From assembly GCA_033811555.1 (NCBI GenBank), contig JAPXOG010000002.1, positions 1 to 42,756 on the forward strand: 42,756 nucleotides of DNA, in the 5' to 3' direction. This document shows positions 8,059 through 16,722 of the stretch, one piece after another. The position numbers were made by a program, and so were the translations under genes. The first letter of the stretch is position 1. Every line of letters begins with the position of its first letter. Origin of the DNA: EsbW-18 sp033811555 (GTDB lineage: Bacteria > Patescibacteriota > Minisyncoccia > Phycocordibacterales > EsbW-18). The notes below the pieces were generated by a model. The model saw only the letters and a program-made list of their open reading frames with translations. It ran no database searches and was not told where the DNA came from.

Positions 8059-9087
8059 TCACGAAATAATCTGAACTTCACGTTCAAGAACAATTCCTGT
8101 TGCATCATATACTTGTGATTCTATTTTTTTTGCAAACTCATCAACTTCATGCGCAGTTGCTCCGCTATGTGCGCACACAACTAGAGGTTGTGATTTAAAA
8201 CATGACACATTGCCTTCTCGAAAACCATTTAGGTGTAATACGTTATCTAGAATCCACGCAATCGGAATCTTAAACAGCCCGGTTCCATCAGAAAACACGG
8301 GTATGTCTGGATATTGTTCTTTCAATAGCAATGATTTTTCTTCAGAAATAATAGGATTTTTAAAAAACGATCCTGCCGTACCACACTCTGATAAATTGGG
8401 CATCTTACGTGCGCGCACAGACAGAACGGCATTACGAACTTCCAATGCACTATTAGGCGAAACATCGCCAAAAAAAAGATTTAGATCTTTATACGCTACA
8501 TTTGGCTGAAAAGTTTTGGAGAGTGTAAACGCCACTTTTGTTACCACATATGATTTTCCTTCAGGTTTTTTAAAAATACTTTCACGATAACCAAACTCAC
8601 ACTCATCGGCCTTCAGTTGTTTACGTTCAAGTGTCTTTTTATCAAACACCTCTACCCACGCAATTGTATTCTTCACCTCAACACCATATGCTCCTATGTT
8701 TTGAATAGGTGAAGCTCCTACTGTCCCAGGAATTCCTGATAGATTTTCAAGCCCAAATGCTCCATGGGTGATTGTATTCTCCACAAATGTATCCCAAGTC
8801 TCTCCTGCTCCAGCGACGACAGTAATTGTGTCTCCATGATCTTCATATGTAATTCCAGTTATATTCATCTTAACGACAACTCCACGCACCCCAGAGTCAG
8901 ACACTAAAACATTTGATCCTCCACCAAGGACGGTGATAGACATATCCAAATGTTTCTCAGCTATGTCGTACAACTGATCTTCCGTTGTTACAATATAAAA
9001 AATATCGGCAGGACCGCCGATACGAAATGTGGTATACGGAGCAAGCTCTACAAAAGTTCTCTTTTCTTCAGAAAGCGTTCCGTTCAT
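8059..9087 (-). CDS. murB: MurB, UDP-N-acetylenolpyruvoylglucosamine reductase
   Basis: This 342-residue FAD enzyme reduces UDP-GlcNAc-enolpyruvate to UDP-MurNAc in peptidoglycan synthesis. Motifs in order: TTFRIGGPADI near residue 20, LGGGSNVLV (FAD), the 'GLENLSGIPGTVGASPIQNIGAYG' region, FGYRESIF with the catalytic Arg, GSFFKNP with the proton-donor Ser, and a C-terminal LEREVQ Glu. The frame is open upstream to 9195, but the ATG at 9087 matches the family N-terminus; the upstream part encodes a hairpin and promoter. The start codon directly abuts the inverted repeat at 9088-9148. No SD is visible. It is monocistronic, consistent with the promoter at 9167-9195. Confidence 0.96.
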   Translation of the reverse strand: MNGTLSEEKRTFVELAPYTTFRIGGPADIFYIVTTEDQLYDIAEKHLDMSITVLGGGSNVLVSDSGVRGVVVKMNITGITYEDHGDTITVVAGAGETWDTFVENTITHGAFGLENLSGIPGTVGASPIQNIGAYGVEVKNTIAWVEVFDKKTLERKQLKADECEFGYRESIFKKPEGKSYVVTKVAFTLSKTFQPNVAYKDLNLFFGDVSPNSALEVRNAVLSVRARKMPNLSECGTAGSFFKNPIISEEKSLLLKEQYPDIPVFSDGTGLFKIPIAWILDNVLHLNGFREGNVSCFKSQPLVVCAHSGATAHEVDEFAKKIESQVYDATGIVLEREVQIIS

Positions 9088-9148
9088 GCATGACCGGCGG
9101 GTGCGAAGCTCCAAGATGTTTTTATGTGAGTGCAGCCGCCGGTCATGC
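9088..9148. repeat. Long hairpin filling the murB 5' leader
   Basis: GCATGACCGGCGG (9088-9100) pairs perfectly with CCGCCGGTCATGC (9136-9148); after one mismatch three more pairs (TGC with GCA) extend the stem, leaving a loop of under 30 bases. The element ends at the murB start codon and, with about 12 further bases, makes up the whole predicted leader. It is GC-rich in an AT-rich setting. It could be a REP-type mobile hairpin or a translation-control structure. Confidence 0.6.
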
Positions 9149-9166
9149 CTAAAAAGACACACGTTT

Positions 9167-9195
9167 ATTCTACACAAACATAACTTCAAACACAA
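9167..9195 (-). promoter_or_regulatory. Promoter of murB
   Basis: On the minus strand TTGTGT (9190-9195), a 17-base spacer and TAGAAT (9167-9172). Predicted start about 9160, so the transcript begins about 12 bases before the 61-base hairpin. Confidence 0.5.
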
Positions 9196-9234
9196 TCCGG
9201 CGTAATCAGTGCTAACTCCACCTATATAAAAAGT

Positions 9235-9648
9235 TTATTTGTTCTTTGTATCTTTTATAGAGGCCTCATACTGAGTAATTGTAGAAACGACTTCCGAATC
9301 AGAGCGGAGTGGCTGTAAAAGAAGTATGTGATCACGATTCAGATACATTTCATCTCGCGGTCCGTGCAATTCAGATCCACTTTTATTGAGCATAAATCCA
9401 GGATTGTCTCCTTCTTCTGTTTGTTGCAGATAATATACATTCTTGAGAATAACGTAGTCATATCGCAAAGAAGTAACTTTACCAAAAAACACTTGATTCG
9501 TATCAAGAAAAACTGCCACATACGTTTTGTTCCCCAAAAGAGGTGCTTTTGTGTCCAATGTCGCTTGATACATAAACAACACCGCTCCACCAAAAAGTCC
9601 ACCTAAAATAATACTGAACAATATAGAAAGTCCTGTAGGTTTTCGCAT
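9235..9648 (-). CDS. Conserved-looking single-pass membrane protein, unknown function
   Basis: A 137-residue protein from ATG at 9648 (an in-frame ATG at 9672 is also possible). Residues 8-30 form one membrane helix with a short Lys/Arg N-terminus, predicting a C-out topology. The soluble part contains 'VAVFLDTNQVFFGKVTSLRYDYVILKNVYYLQ', a pattern resembling Parcubacterial hypothetical proteins; this is recall, not a search result. Nothing indicates an enzyme. It stands between murB and the terminator of the glycan locus; a TATACT box upstream at about 9680 may be its -10. No SD is visible. Confidence 0.7.
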   Translation of the reverse strand: MRKPTGLSILFSIILGGLFGGAVLFMYQATLDTKAPLLGNKTYVAVFLDTNQVFFGKVTSLRYDYVILKNVYYLQQTEEGDNPGFMLNKSGSELHGPRDEMYLNRDHILLLQPLRSDSEVVSTITQYEASIKDTKNK

Positions 9649-9730
9649 AGTAAAAATTAAACTCGTATACACTTAAGTATAAAGCATGTCGGATAAATAT
9701 AAAAACCCTCTGAGTATTTTTATCCCAAAA

Positions 9731-9761
9731 CGAAAACCCCGCGCATAGCGCGGAGCTTTCG
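9731..9761 (-). terminator. Terminator after the O-antigen-ligase-like gene
   Basis: Hairpin with core CCGCGC (9739-9744), ATA loop, GCGCGG (9748-9753), flanked by CGAAA/TTTCG and, on the minus strand, followed by GGTTTTCGTTTT. It lies about 85 bases past the stop at 9845. Confidence 0.6.
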
Positions 9762-9844
9762 CAGAACATCTGTGTAGTAGCTTAACACCACTGCACTCAC
9801 ATCTGCAAGTATAGCATACTAAGAATATTGGTGCAAGCCCCACC

Positions 9845-12073
9845 TTACTCTTGAGTTGGATTTACAGAATCCTTAATAATAATTTCTTTTCCAGCAATAA
9901 CAGCTTCTCGTAGCGCTTCTGTCTTCTCTTTCTCATTCGGGAAGAAAGTGAGCATATCCTTTATAAAAATTAGAGCTTTCTGCTTTTGATTGTTATTTGC
10001 ATATTCCTGCACCTTCAAAAGATATTCACCGTACCCTCTTTCTTCAAGACGCATTTGTATGCGTTCGGTCTCAAATGTTGTTGCGATAAAAGCTTGCTCA
10101 AATGTTGTGGGCGTACCATATATTGAAAGATCAAAAGAACCGTCTTCAAAGGTATTGCCCGCATATACCGCAAGCGCTTTCTGTGCTTCGTCTCGTTTCC
10201 CCTGAAGAAATAGTATTGCTGAATAACGCGTAGCGGCCTCTTGACTCTCTGGGGCAATCTCTTGAAAACGAGATAATACTTCTTCAGCAAGCTGGTACTC
10301 ATTCGTAAGCGCTAGAATAAGTCCATATTCAGATAAAAATATCTGACGATCAGGATTCACAGAAAGAAGTTCTTCAAAAAGACGTTTCGCTTCTGCAAGA
10401 TCACCTATACGAGCATAAAACATAGCAAGAAAAAATTTTGCTCGCGTATTATCAGGATCATGTTGTGCACTTTTTTCCAACTCTAACAATGTTGTCTCTA
10501 AATAAGCTTGTTTTATTTCCTCTGTTATGCTGGGGTCTGAGGATGCTGCTATAGAAAACGCCACTCTGCTAAGTTGAAATCGCGCCTCATCATCTGCAAC
10601 TGGATCTTTTACTGCATTCGTAAACAACTCCAGCGGAGTATAGAAATCTCCCTGCTGAGCACCAACTATTCCTTTGATTATATTTTTTGATGCTTGTATA
10701 TGCGGTATCGTAGTTGCGTAGGTAAGAACCGCAATAACAATAAACGCTACCACTCCTAATATAAAGCGATATCTCAAGCGATCACTGTACTTATGTAGTA
10801 TGTCGCTGTGAGAAATAACGTACGAGGATGAAATAAACCCAAGAAACAGGAAGAAAAAAATGTAACTAATAAGGTTATCAAAAACAAAAATATTGTGTAC
10901 GAAATATCCTGCAAATAACCCTGTTCCTATTGAGCGCTCAACTAGTGCAAAGTGAGAAGATTGTTTCCATATTACATACAAAGAAACTCCAAATAGAGAC
11001 AAATAAGCAAGTAGGCCCAAAATACCTGCAGATATAAGCCAATCAAAAAACACGTTATGCGCACGGTCAAACCACGGCTCTTGTTTATTCATTCGCGCAT
11101 CATAATATTTTCCAAACACAATCAAGAAATTATCCTGGCCCCAACCCAATAATGGACGTTCTTTAAAACCATCAAACGCAATACTGCTCCACAAAACTGC
11201 ACGAGAGTACCCGGTCCCTTCAGAGAAAGAAATGCTTGTAAAACGGTTGAGTATTGCACTTTTTTTTACAAAGTCAGTATCGCGAAATGCAACAAAAATT
11301 CCAACAAATAAAATCATAAAGGCAATACTTCCTATAGCCAAAGCACGCAAACGAGGATGTTCTTTCCCCTTCAACGCAATAATTAGCGATGTAATTCCTA
11401 AACCTCCAATCAATCCCAACACGGTTCCTCTCGTTCCTGTGTTGTACAACGCAAGAAGCTGTAACACTATTGCAATCAAATACCACGTTACATAAGGCCA
11501 AGATCGTCGTCGTCCATACAAAAGCCACAGTGTCAAGAATATATGAAACAGCATGTAGACCGCCAGATAAATTGAGTTACCCATTGTTGCGTCAACTCGA
11601 GCACCGCCTTGCGAAATAGAAAGAGTTCCATATGCTTGCAACAATGCGTACAACGCCATGCCAACAGAAGCTACAACTGACACATTCCAAAATGCTTTCC
11701 ACTTATCCATTCGTGAGAGAATAGTAGAACTAACTAGAAAAAATACGCAAAGATATATAAATGTAACTAACCCTTCCATCCGTTCAAAATTGCTCCACAA
11801 ACTACGTTCAAAATTCACACCAAAGATATCCGCTATTGCGACAACTCCAAAAAATATAAGAACCGCCCACAATACTGGAGTTTTCTTAGGTACAAAAGAA
11901 CGATCATACAGCATCAACACACACCACAGTGCAACAGCAATACCAACTAAAAAACGAAATGCAAACGCCTTTCCCGTAATAAATGGGAAATACATTGTTT
12001 TAGTAACAACAAACGGGATAAAAGGTACCAGAAACAGTACTCCTAGAATACCTCGTTTAAGAATTGAGTTCAT
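9845..12073 (-). CDS. O-antigen ligase (Wzy_C/WaaL-like) membrane protein with C-terminal TPR domain
   Basis: A 742-residue protein. Residues 1 to about 440 contain ten or more membrane helices with the Wzy_C region 'SRAVLWSSIAFDGFKERPLLGWGQDNF' near residue 300, typical of O-antigen ligases and polymerases that move lipid-linked glycan onto an acceptor. Residues about 460-740 are soluble TPR-like repeats ('ARFQLSRVAF', 'AKFFLAMFYARIGDLAEAKRLFEELLSVNP'). The ligase-TPR fusion occurs in many CPR and Gram-positive surface loci and may serve protein (for example pilin) glycosylation; the acceptor is unknown. A TATACT box ends 7 bases before the ATG, predicting a leaderless mRNA. It is the last gene of the minus-strand glycan set. 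Confidence 0.88.
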   Translation of the reverse strand: MNSILKRGILGVLFLVPFIPFVVTKTMYFPFITGKAFAFRFLVGIAVALWCVLMLYDRSFVPKKTPVLWAVLIFFGVVAIADIFGVNFERSLWSNFERMEGLVTFIYLCVFFLVSSTILSRMDKWKAFWNVSVVASVGMALYALLQAYGTLSISQGGARVDATMGNSIYLAVYMLFHIFLTLWLLYGRRRSWPYVTWYLIAIVLQLLALYNTGTRGTVLGLIGGLGITSLIIALKGKEHPRLRALAIGSIAFMILFVGIFVAFRDTDFVKKSAILNRFTSISFSEGTGYSRAVLWSSIAFDGFKERPLLGWGQDNFLIVFGKYYDARMNKQEPWFDRAHNVFFDWLISAGILGLLAYLSLFGVSLYVIWKQSSHFALVERSIGTGLFAGYFVHNIFVFDNLISYIFFFLFLGFISSSYVISHSDILHKYSDRLRYRFILGVVAFIVIAVLTYATTIPHIQASKNIIKGIVGAQQGDFYTPLELFTNAVKDPVADDEARFQLSRVAFSIAASSDPSITEEIKQAYLETTLLELEKSAQHDPDNTRAKFFLAMFYARIGDLAEAKRLFEELLSVNPDRQIFLSEYGLILALTNEYQLAEEVLSRFQEIAPESQEAATRYSAILFLQGKRDEAQKALAVYAGNTFEDGSFDLSIYGTPTTFEQAFIATTFETERIQMRLEERGYGEYLLKVQEYANNNQKQKALIFIKDMLTFFPNEKEKTEALREAVIAGKEIIIKDSVNPTQE

Positions 12074-12080
12074 GGAAAAT

Positions 12081-12086
12081 AGTATA
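12081..12086 (-). promoter_or_regulatory. -10 box placing transcription start at the ATG of the ligase gene
   Basis: TATACT on the minus strand, 7 bases before the ATG at 12073. No good -35 is seen. The position predicts a leaderless transcript. Confidence 0.4.
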
Positions 12087-12109
12087 CAGCACTAAATCTA
12101 GTACGACTA

Positions 12110-12835
12110 TTATTTTTTACGTGCCCACAAAACAACTGAAGGAAATAATAATTCACGCGTTTTCTTGTTCATTTCCATTAGATACGGTGAGATATCAAAT
12201 TCCCATTGCAAAATATGCTTAGCGAGTATTTTCTTTTCTTCCGAATCAGCAAGAAAAGTATGCAAAAAACGCTTATGGTTCGGCATCTGGTGATAGGTTA
12301 TTTTTGCAACTTGCGCTCCATATCGTTCTAATGTTTTTTGGACAAATTCTGGATCAAGATACCTAACGAATTTATGTTCTGATAACAAAAACGGAAGTTT
12401 ATTACCCAAAAAAACCTGAAAACGTTCTTTTAAATTTGAAGGATATAGCGCATGCCCTAAATCGTATCGATGAATTATATAACCCAACTGTTTCGTAATA
12501 CGCACACTGTTTTCAAGAAAACGTTCTATTTGTTTTACATGTTCTAAGACAGAAAAAGACAGACATATATCAAATGACGCTTCATCTGGAAGTGGTTCAT
12601 AAGCAAGTTGATTGTATATTTTTACATTTGGAAATTTTTTTAATAAAACGCGAGCCATTTCTGCATCTTCCTTCTTCGGTTCAACTCCGACGTAGGTCAA
12701 TTTTGGAAATCTTTGCAGTAGTGATACAAAATTCCTAGATTGTCCGCTTCCAAGATCTATTACCCGTGTTTGTTCAGATATACCTAATTCTTCCGCAACT
12801 TTTTCTATAAAAAACTCTTTTGGCTGTATTGTCAT
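12110..12835 (-). CDS. Class I SAM-dependent methyltransferase
   Basis: The 241-residue protein has the Rossmann methyltransferase motifs: motif I VIDLGSGQSRNF near residue 40, the acidic strand-2 end 'VGVEPKK' near 65, and 'FDICLSFSVLEHVKQIERFL' near 108, as in UbiE/MenG-like and glycan-modifying enzymes. Its substrate cannot be read from sequence; the setting among glycosyltransferases, flippase and ligase suggests a sugar or lipid-linked glycan. It is transcribed divergently from the flippase gene at 12886, with about 50 bases for both promoters. No SD is present. Confidence 0.85.
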   Translation of the reverse strand: MTIQPKEFFIEKVAEELGISEQTRVIDLGSGQSRNFVSLLQRFPKLTYVGVEPKKEDAEMARVLLKKFPNVKIYNQLAYEPLPDEASFDICLSFSVLEHVKQIERFLENSVRITKQLGYIIHRYDLGHALYPSNLKERFQVFLGNKLPFLLSEHKFVRYLDPEFVQKTLERYGAQVAKITYHQMPNHKRFLHTFLADSEEKKILAKHILQWEFDISPYLMEMNKKTRELLFPSVVLWARKK

Positions 12836-12885
12836 ACCTATAACTATATCACCTTGAAGCAGAGTATATAAAAGTACGCTACACT

Positions 12886-14190
12886 ATGTTGCATATGCCC
12901 GATAAGTGGAAAGAAAAAATAATCAAAATCCTACGTTGGAGTGAGCGGTACACAAAAACGGACATGGTGTATCTCACAAGTGGAGGATTCTGGCTATTAT
13001 TGGGACAGATTACTGGTTCGATTGCTTCCCTATTTACTGCAATATTTTTTGCATATTTTCTTCCAAAAGAAACGTACGGGGTTTATAAATATATCCTCTC
13101 TATTGTGGGTATGCTTAGTGCTTTTTCATTAACTGGACTAGGATCTGCCCTCATACAAGCTACTGCGCGCATTGGTAATGGATTCTATAAATTAGCTATT
13201 AAAAAAAGTCTTCGCTGGGCTCTCATTCCTTCATTTTTATCTATCGCAGTAGGCATATACTATTTAATACAGTCAAACGCAGCTATTGGGTGGGGCTTGA
13301 TTATCTCCGGTGTATTATATTCACCATACGCTACTTTTCTGCTCTTTTCAGGATATCTCAACGGGAAAAAAGATTTTCGAAGAATGACTCTATTCGGTCT
13401 AGTACCTGATTTTGGCGTACTTTTCTCTATTATAGTTGCACTTTTGTTTACAAAAAATGTATTAGTATTAATCAGCACATTTTTTATATCTTCAATAATT
13501 ACAAACTATATAGCACACCGACTAAGCTTACGTGTATATCCTACTAGTAAAACAGAAATACATCCCGAGGAAAAACTTTCAAAACATCTCAGTATTCTTA
13601 ACATATTTTCCACGATTGTATCTTATATTGATAAGATACTAATCTTCCATGTTCTAGGTGCTACACAGGTCGCAATATATCTTTTTGCAAACGCAGTTCC
13701 TGATCAAATACGAGGATTATTTAAAATCCCTGGATCATTGGCGTTACCAAAACTTGCAAAAACTCCAAAAGATATTAAAAAAATATTCCAAAAACAATTA
13801 CTACGAATTACAGCAATTTACGGAGTATTAGTTGCTATTTATATTCTTGTAGCGCCACTAATATATCGCCTACTTTTTCCCGCATACCTTGAGTCTATAT
13901 TTTATTCTCAAATAATAGCCGTTGGTATCATCGGGTCTGGAATACTTATACTCATCAACAATGGTTTACAAGCACGACATGAAGTACGTTCTTTATATAC
14001 GTTGCATGTGGTCCAATCTGTATCACTCTTGATTGTAACAATTACTCCGCTTTTCTTCGGCGGAAGCTTGCTCACTGTCATTGTGGCTCGTACAGCCACA
14101 ACTCTAATTATTAGTATTTTTGGATACTTACTCCTGCAATATCCAACACTCAAGCTATTCTGGTTTTTGCGCGACAACAAAATAACCTAG
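12886..14190 (+). CDS. Wzx-like oligosaccharide flippase (MATE/PST superfamily)
   Basis: A 434-residue, highly hydrophobic protein with about 12-14 membrane helices. The N-terminal part (GGFWLLLGQITGSIASLFTAIFFAYFLPKETYGVY) matches polysaccharide-biosynthesis flippases, which move undecaprenyl-linked glycans across the membrane. The first ATG is 12886, but a TACACT box occupies 12880-12885; if that is the -10, the transcript would begin near 12893 and the second ATG (12895, three residues shorter) would be used, again leaderless. Its 3' end overlaps the convergent methyltransferase gene by 36 bases. Confidence 0.88.
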   Translation: MLHMPDKWKEKIIKILRWSERYTKTDMVYLTSGGFWLLLGQITGSIASLFTAIFFAYFLPKETYGVYKYILSIVGMLSAFSLTGLGSALIQATARIGNGFYKLAIKKSLRWALIPSFLSIAVGIYYLIQSNAAIGWGLIISGVLYSPYATFLLFSGYLNGKKDFRRMTLFGLVPDFGVLFSIIVALLFTKNVLVLISTFFISSIITNYIAHRLSLRVYPTSKTEIHPEEKLSKHLSILNIFSTIVSYIDKILIFHVLGATQVAIYLFANAVPDQIRGLFKIPGSLALPKLAKTPKDIKKIFQKQLLRITAIYGVLVAIYILVAPLIYRLLFPAYLESIFYSQIIAVGIIGSGILILINNGLQARHEVRSLYTLHVVQSVSLLIVTITPLFFGGSLLTVIVARTATTLIISIFGYLLLQYPTLKLFWFLRDNKIT

Positions 14191-14784
14191 AGGAATTTTT
14201 TGAGCGAACAAACGATAACGTTTCCATACACATAGCAAAGAATCTATCTTTGAAAAAAAGAATCCAAAAAAACCTTGGATGAAAGAAGGAAAAACTCCTC
14301 CTATTGTTTGGAATACTAGACTAAATAAACCGTGCCCAAGAAAAGAGACATTGATGTTTATAAACCCATATTGCGACATAAGAGTTCGCAAAGCAGATTC
14401 TGTATACCTGAAATAATCATCAGGTGATCCGTGTATATGAAACATAAATGGCACGGCTACTACAAATCTGCCCTTTGGTTTAAGAACACGAAAAGTTTCT
14501 CTAACCACAGCATGGAAATCAAAAATGTGCTCCAGTACATTAATTGCTAATACTGTTTGGAAAGTATCTGTTTCTAATGGAAACGGTTTCTGTATATCAA
14601 AAACCAAATCACATCCATATTCACGATTTATATTAACTGTCGTAATTGAAACTACTCCAGGAAGAAGTTCATGATATCCAGACTTTGTGCTACCTCCCAA
14701 ATCCAGTAACTCGCCAACAGGTTCGAGTTTCTTTAGTAACGTATATTCTTCTAGGCGTATTAATGAACGAGTTTTTTTAAACAT
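14155..14784 (-). CDS. Class I SAM-dependent methyltransferase (Methyltransf_11-like)
   Basis: The 209-residue protein carries motif I LLDLGGSTKSGYHE near residue 27, and 'FQTVLAINVLEHIFDFHAVVRETFRVLKPKGRFVVAVPF' near residues 80-118, the classic motif IV-VI region. It probably modifies a glycan or its carrier, given the locus. The start overlaps the stop of the FkbM gene by 8 bases (GATGTTTAA), so the two are translationally coupled. The 3' end overlaps the convergent flippase gene. 'GG' in motif I followed by Ser-Thr is slightly unusual. Confidence 0.85.
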   Translation of the reverse strand: MFKKTRSLIRLEEYTLLKKLEPVGELLDLGGSTKSGYHELLPGVVSITTVNINREYGCDLVFDIQKPFPLETDTFQTVLAINVLEHIFDFHAVVRETFRVLKPKGRFVVAVPFMFHIHGSPDDYFRYTESALRTLMSQYGFININVSFLGHGLFSLVFQTIGGVFPSFIQGFFGFFFSKIDSLLCVWKRYRLFAQKIPLGYFVVAQKPE

Positions 14785-15565
14785 CTTTAATTTTTGCTGA
14801 AACTATATACCGACTCTTAGAAATTGGTGATACAGTTATATTATGCTTTTTAAAAGTATCTACAAATGTCTCTACTGGTTTTCCTACAATATCTGCGTGA
14901 TACTCACCTGTAATATAACGAAACATTGGCACACGGTCGGAATCGCCAAATAATGCACCTTCAGCTCCTTCAATATCAAACTTTAACACATCTAGAGAGT
15001 GTATGTGTGTATCTATTAAGTTTTTTAGAGTAATCGAAGGGACTTTTTTTGGAACATAAGTAATATCGCGATTAATAATAGAAGAAGACAAACTACTTCG
15101 CGGGTGCACGTATAAAACAACTTCTCCTTCACGATCAGATATAGCGGCGTGTATACATTTAATGTTAGGAAAATTTGAAGTATTTTTTTTTAAATAAAAA
15201 AAAGTATGAGAATCAGGTTCAACTGCTACAACACTTGCGTGCGGATAATGAGTTGCAAGATATAAAGTAGAAAAACCAACGTTAGCTCCCAAATCAAGAG
15301 CAAACGTAATTTTTTCGTGCCCAGTAAGATCTTTATATTGTTGCAACACAAAAACTTCGTAGGCAACAATAAAATCTATAAAATGTGATAACGGTAACTT
15401 AAGCAGTTTTCCATTACACGTTATGAGCACTGGGTATTCAATGCGTTTTTGAGTAAACTTTGAAAGAATATAGAAAAAAACTAGTCCAGCAGCTATAGCT
15501 ATTTTCCAAAAAACCGTCGCCCCAATATTTGATATATTTTTCAAAAAAAGAATTTTTCTTTTCAT
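14777..15565 (-). CDS. FkbM family methyltransferase
   Basis: The 262-residue protein has a membrane-like N-terminus (residues 12-36) and an FkbM domain: FALDLGANVGFSTLYLA near residue 88, VVAVEPDSHTFFYLKKN near 113, and LDVLKFDIEGAEGALF near 195. FkbM enzymes O-methylate sugars and other secondary metabolites. It lies in the glycan locus, first of a two-gene unit with the overlapping methyltransferase. On the minus strand TATAGT ends 5 bases before the ATG, suggesting a leaderless mRNA; no good -35 is evident. Confidence 0.9.
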   Translation of the reverse strand: MKRKILFLKNISNIGATVFWKIAIAAGLVFFYILSKFTQKRIEYPVLITCNGKLLKLPLSHFIDFIVAYEVFVLQQYKDLTGHEKITFALDLGANVGFSTLYLATHYPHASVVAVEPDSHTFFYLKKNTSNFPNIKCIHAAISDREGEVVLYVHPRSSLSSSIINRDITYVPKKVPSITLKNLIDTHIHSLDVLKFDIEGAEGALFGDSDRVPMFRYITGEYHADIVGKPVETFVDTFKKHNITVSPISKSRYIVSAKIKDV

Positions 15566-15667
15566 GTATCACTATAAAGTTCGTTGTGCATTTTTATCCT
15601 CAACAAAGTTTTTCCTTTCCAAAGTTGTTTGTATTCATTTAAATTCATATCATTCCAAAGCAGTAAA

Positions 15668-16720
15668 TTAAAATATAAAACGATATAATATTTTAGTAAT
15701 AAGAGATTCTATCGAATGGTTATCTTCTACATACCGTCGGCCCATTTTACGCAAGCGCTCCAACTCTATTCCAGACAGTGATCGAATATTCATTACAGCT
15801 CGTACATATGAATCAAGATTGTCGTGTTTTGCTATACACAACGACCGAATCTCTTCTGGCAATTCTTCAGACAAAGTAGGATCACACGTTACAGGAATCG
15901 TTCCAACTGCGAATGCTTCAAGGACCGTTTTGTCTAAGCTACCCGTCTTGCTTGCATGTAAAAACAAGTCGTGCTCGGATATTACTCGTGGTATATCTAC
16001 GTGAGGATATGCTCCATGCCACGTAACAGCATTTTCTATATCTCTTCCACGAATTCGTTCGATTAACTGTAGCTTATATTCTCGCCCTGAAGCCCCCTGA
16101 GCATCTCCTATAATATCAAGTGTACAAGAAACATCACGACTATGAAGCAGAGCAACAGTATCTATCAAAATTTCTAAATTTTTCACTGGAGAAATTCTTC
16201 CAACCGTCATGAAGCGAGAAATTACATCGCTGTCACGCTCTACATACGGAAACTGATCAATATCTATTCCCTGTCCTACTATCATTAATTTTCGTGTTTT
16301 AAAACGAAAACCATATTTTGTTGACGTAAAAACTAAGTGTGATAGCGGAATAGACAGCAAAAGAGAAAAAGGAATTGATCCGTGCGCATACCACAGAGCT
16401 ACTCGCTTTCCCAAAAGCCTCCACAACAAACCGCCAAGTAGTACATATATTTGGTTCATATGCACGAACACTGAGTCATAATTACGACGCTCTTTCCAGA
16501 TGTACTTATAAAATCGTTTGAGATACTTTAAACGCGAAACTCCTTTTTCTTTTCCTAGTGACAACACACGCACATTTTTCGGTAAATGATGCTTGCCCTT
16601 ATATAAACAGATGACTATGACTGATTCACAATGTTTTGCGAATTCTTCAATCCATCGATGGAAAAAACTAAGAACAGGATGCTTTGTATCAACTGCTTGT
16701 GTAAGTATAAGTATTCGCAT
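15668..16720 (-). CDS. GT4-family glycosyltransferase
   Basis: A 350-residue GT-B enzyme. The N-terminal half begins MRILILTQAVDTKHPVLSFF; the C-terminal half has 'FMTVGRISPVKNLEILI', 'LDIIGDAQG' and the acidic 'GSLDKTVLEAFAVGTIPV' region that binds the nucleotide-sugar donor in retaining GT4 enzymes. The usual EGFG is replaced by TGSLDK, so the donor site is divergent. The start at 16720 lies two bases after the stop of the preceding glycosyltransferase, indicating one transcript; the in-frame upstream ATG at 16750 is inside that gene. Donor and acceptor are unknown. Confidence 0.9.
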   Translation of the reverse strand: MRILILTQAVDTKHPVLSFFHRWIEEFAKHCESVIVICLYKGKHHLPKNVRVLSLGKEKGVSRLKYLKRFYKYIWKERRNYDSVFVHMNQIYVLLGGLLWRLLGKRVALWYAHGSIPFSLLLSIPLSHLVFTSTKYGFRFKTRKLMIVGQGIDIDQFPYVERDSDVISRFMTVGRISPVKNLEILIDTVALLHSRDVSCTLDIIGDAQGASGREYKLQLIERIRGRDIENAVTWHGAYPHVDIPRVISEHDLFLHASKTGSLDKTVLEAFAVGTIPVTCDPTLSEELPEEIRSLCIAKHDNLDSYVRAVMNIRSLSGIELERLRKMGRRYVEDNHSIESLITKILYRFIF

Positions 16721-16722
16721 AG

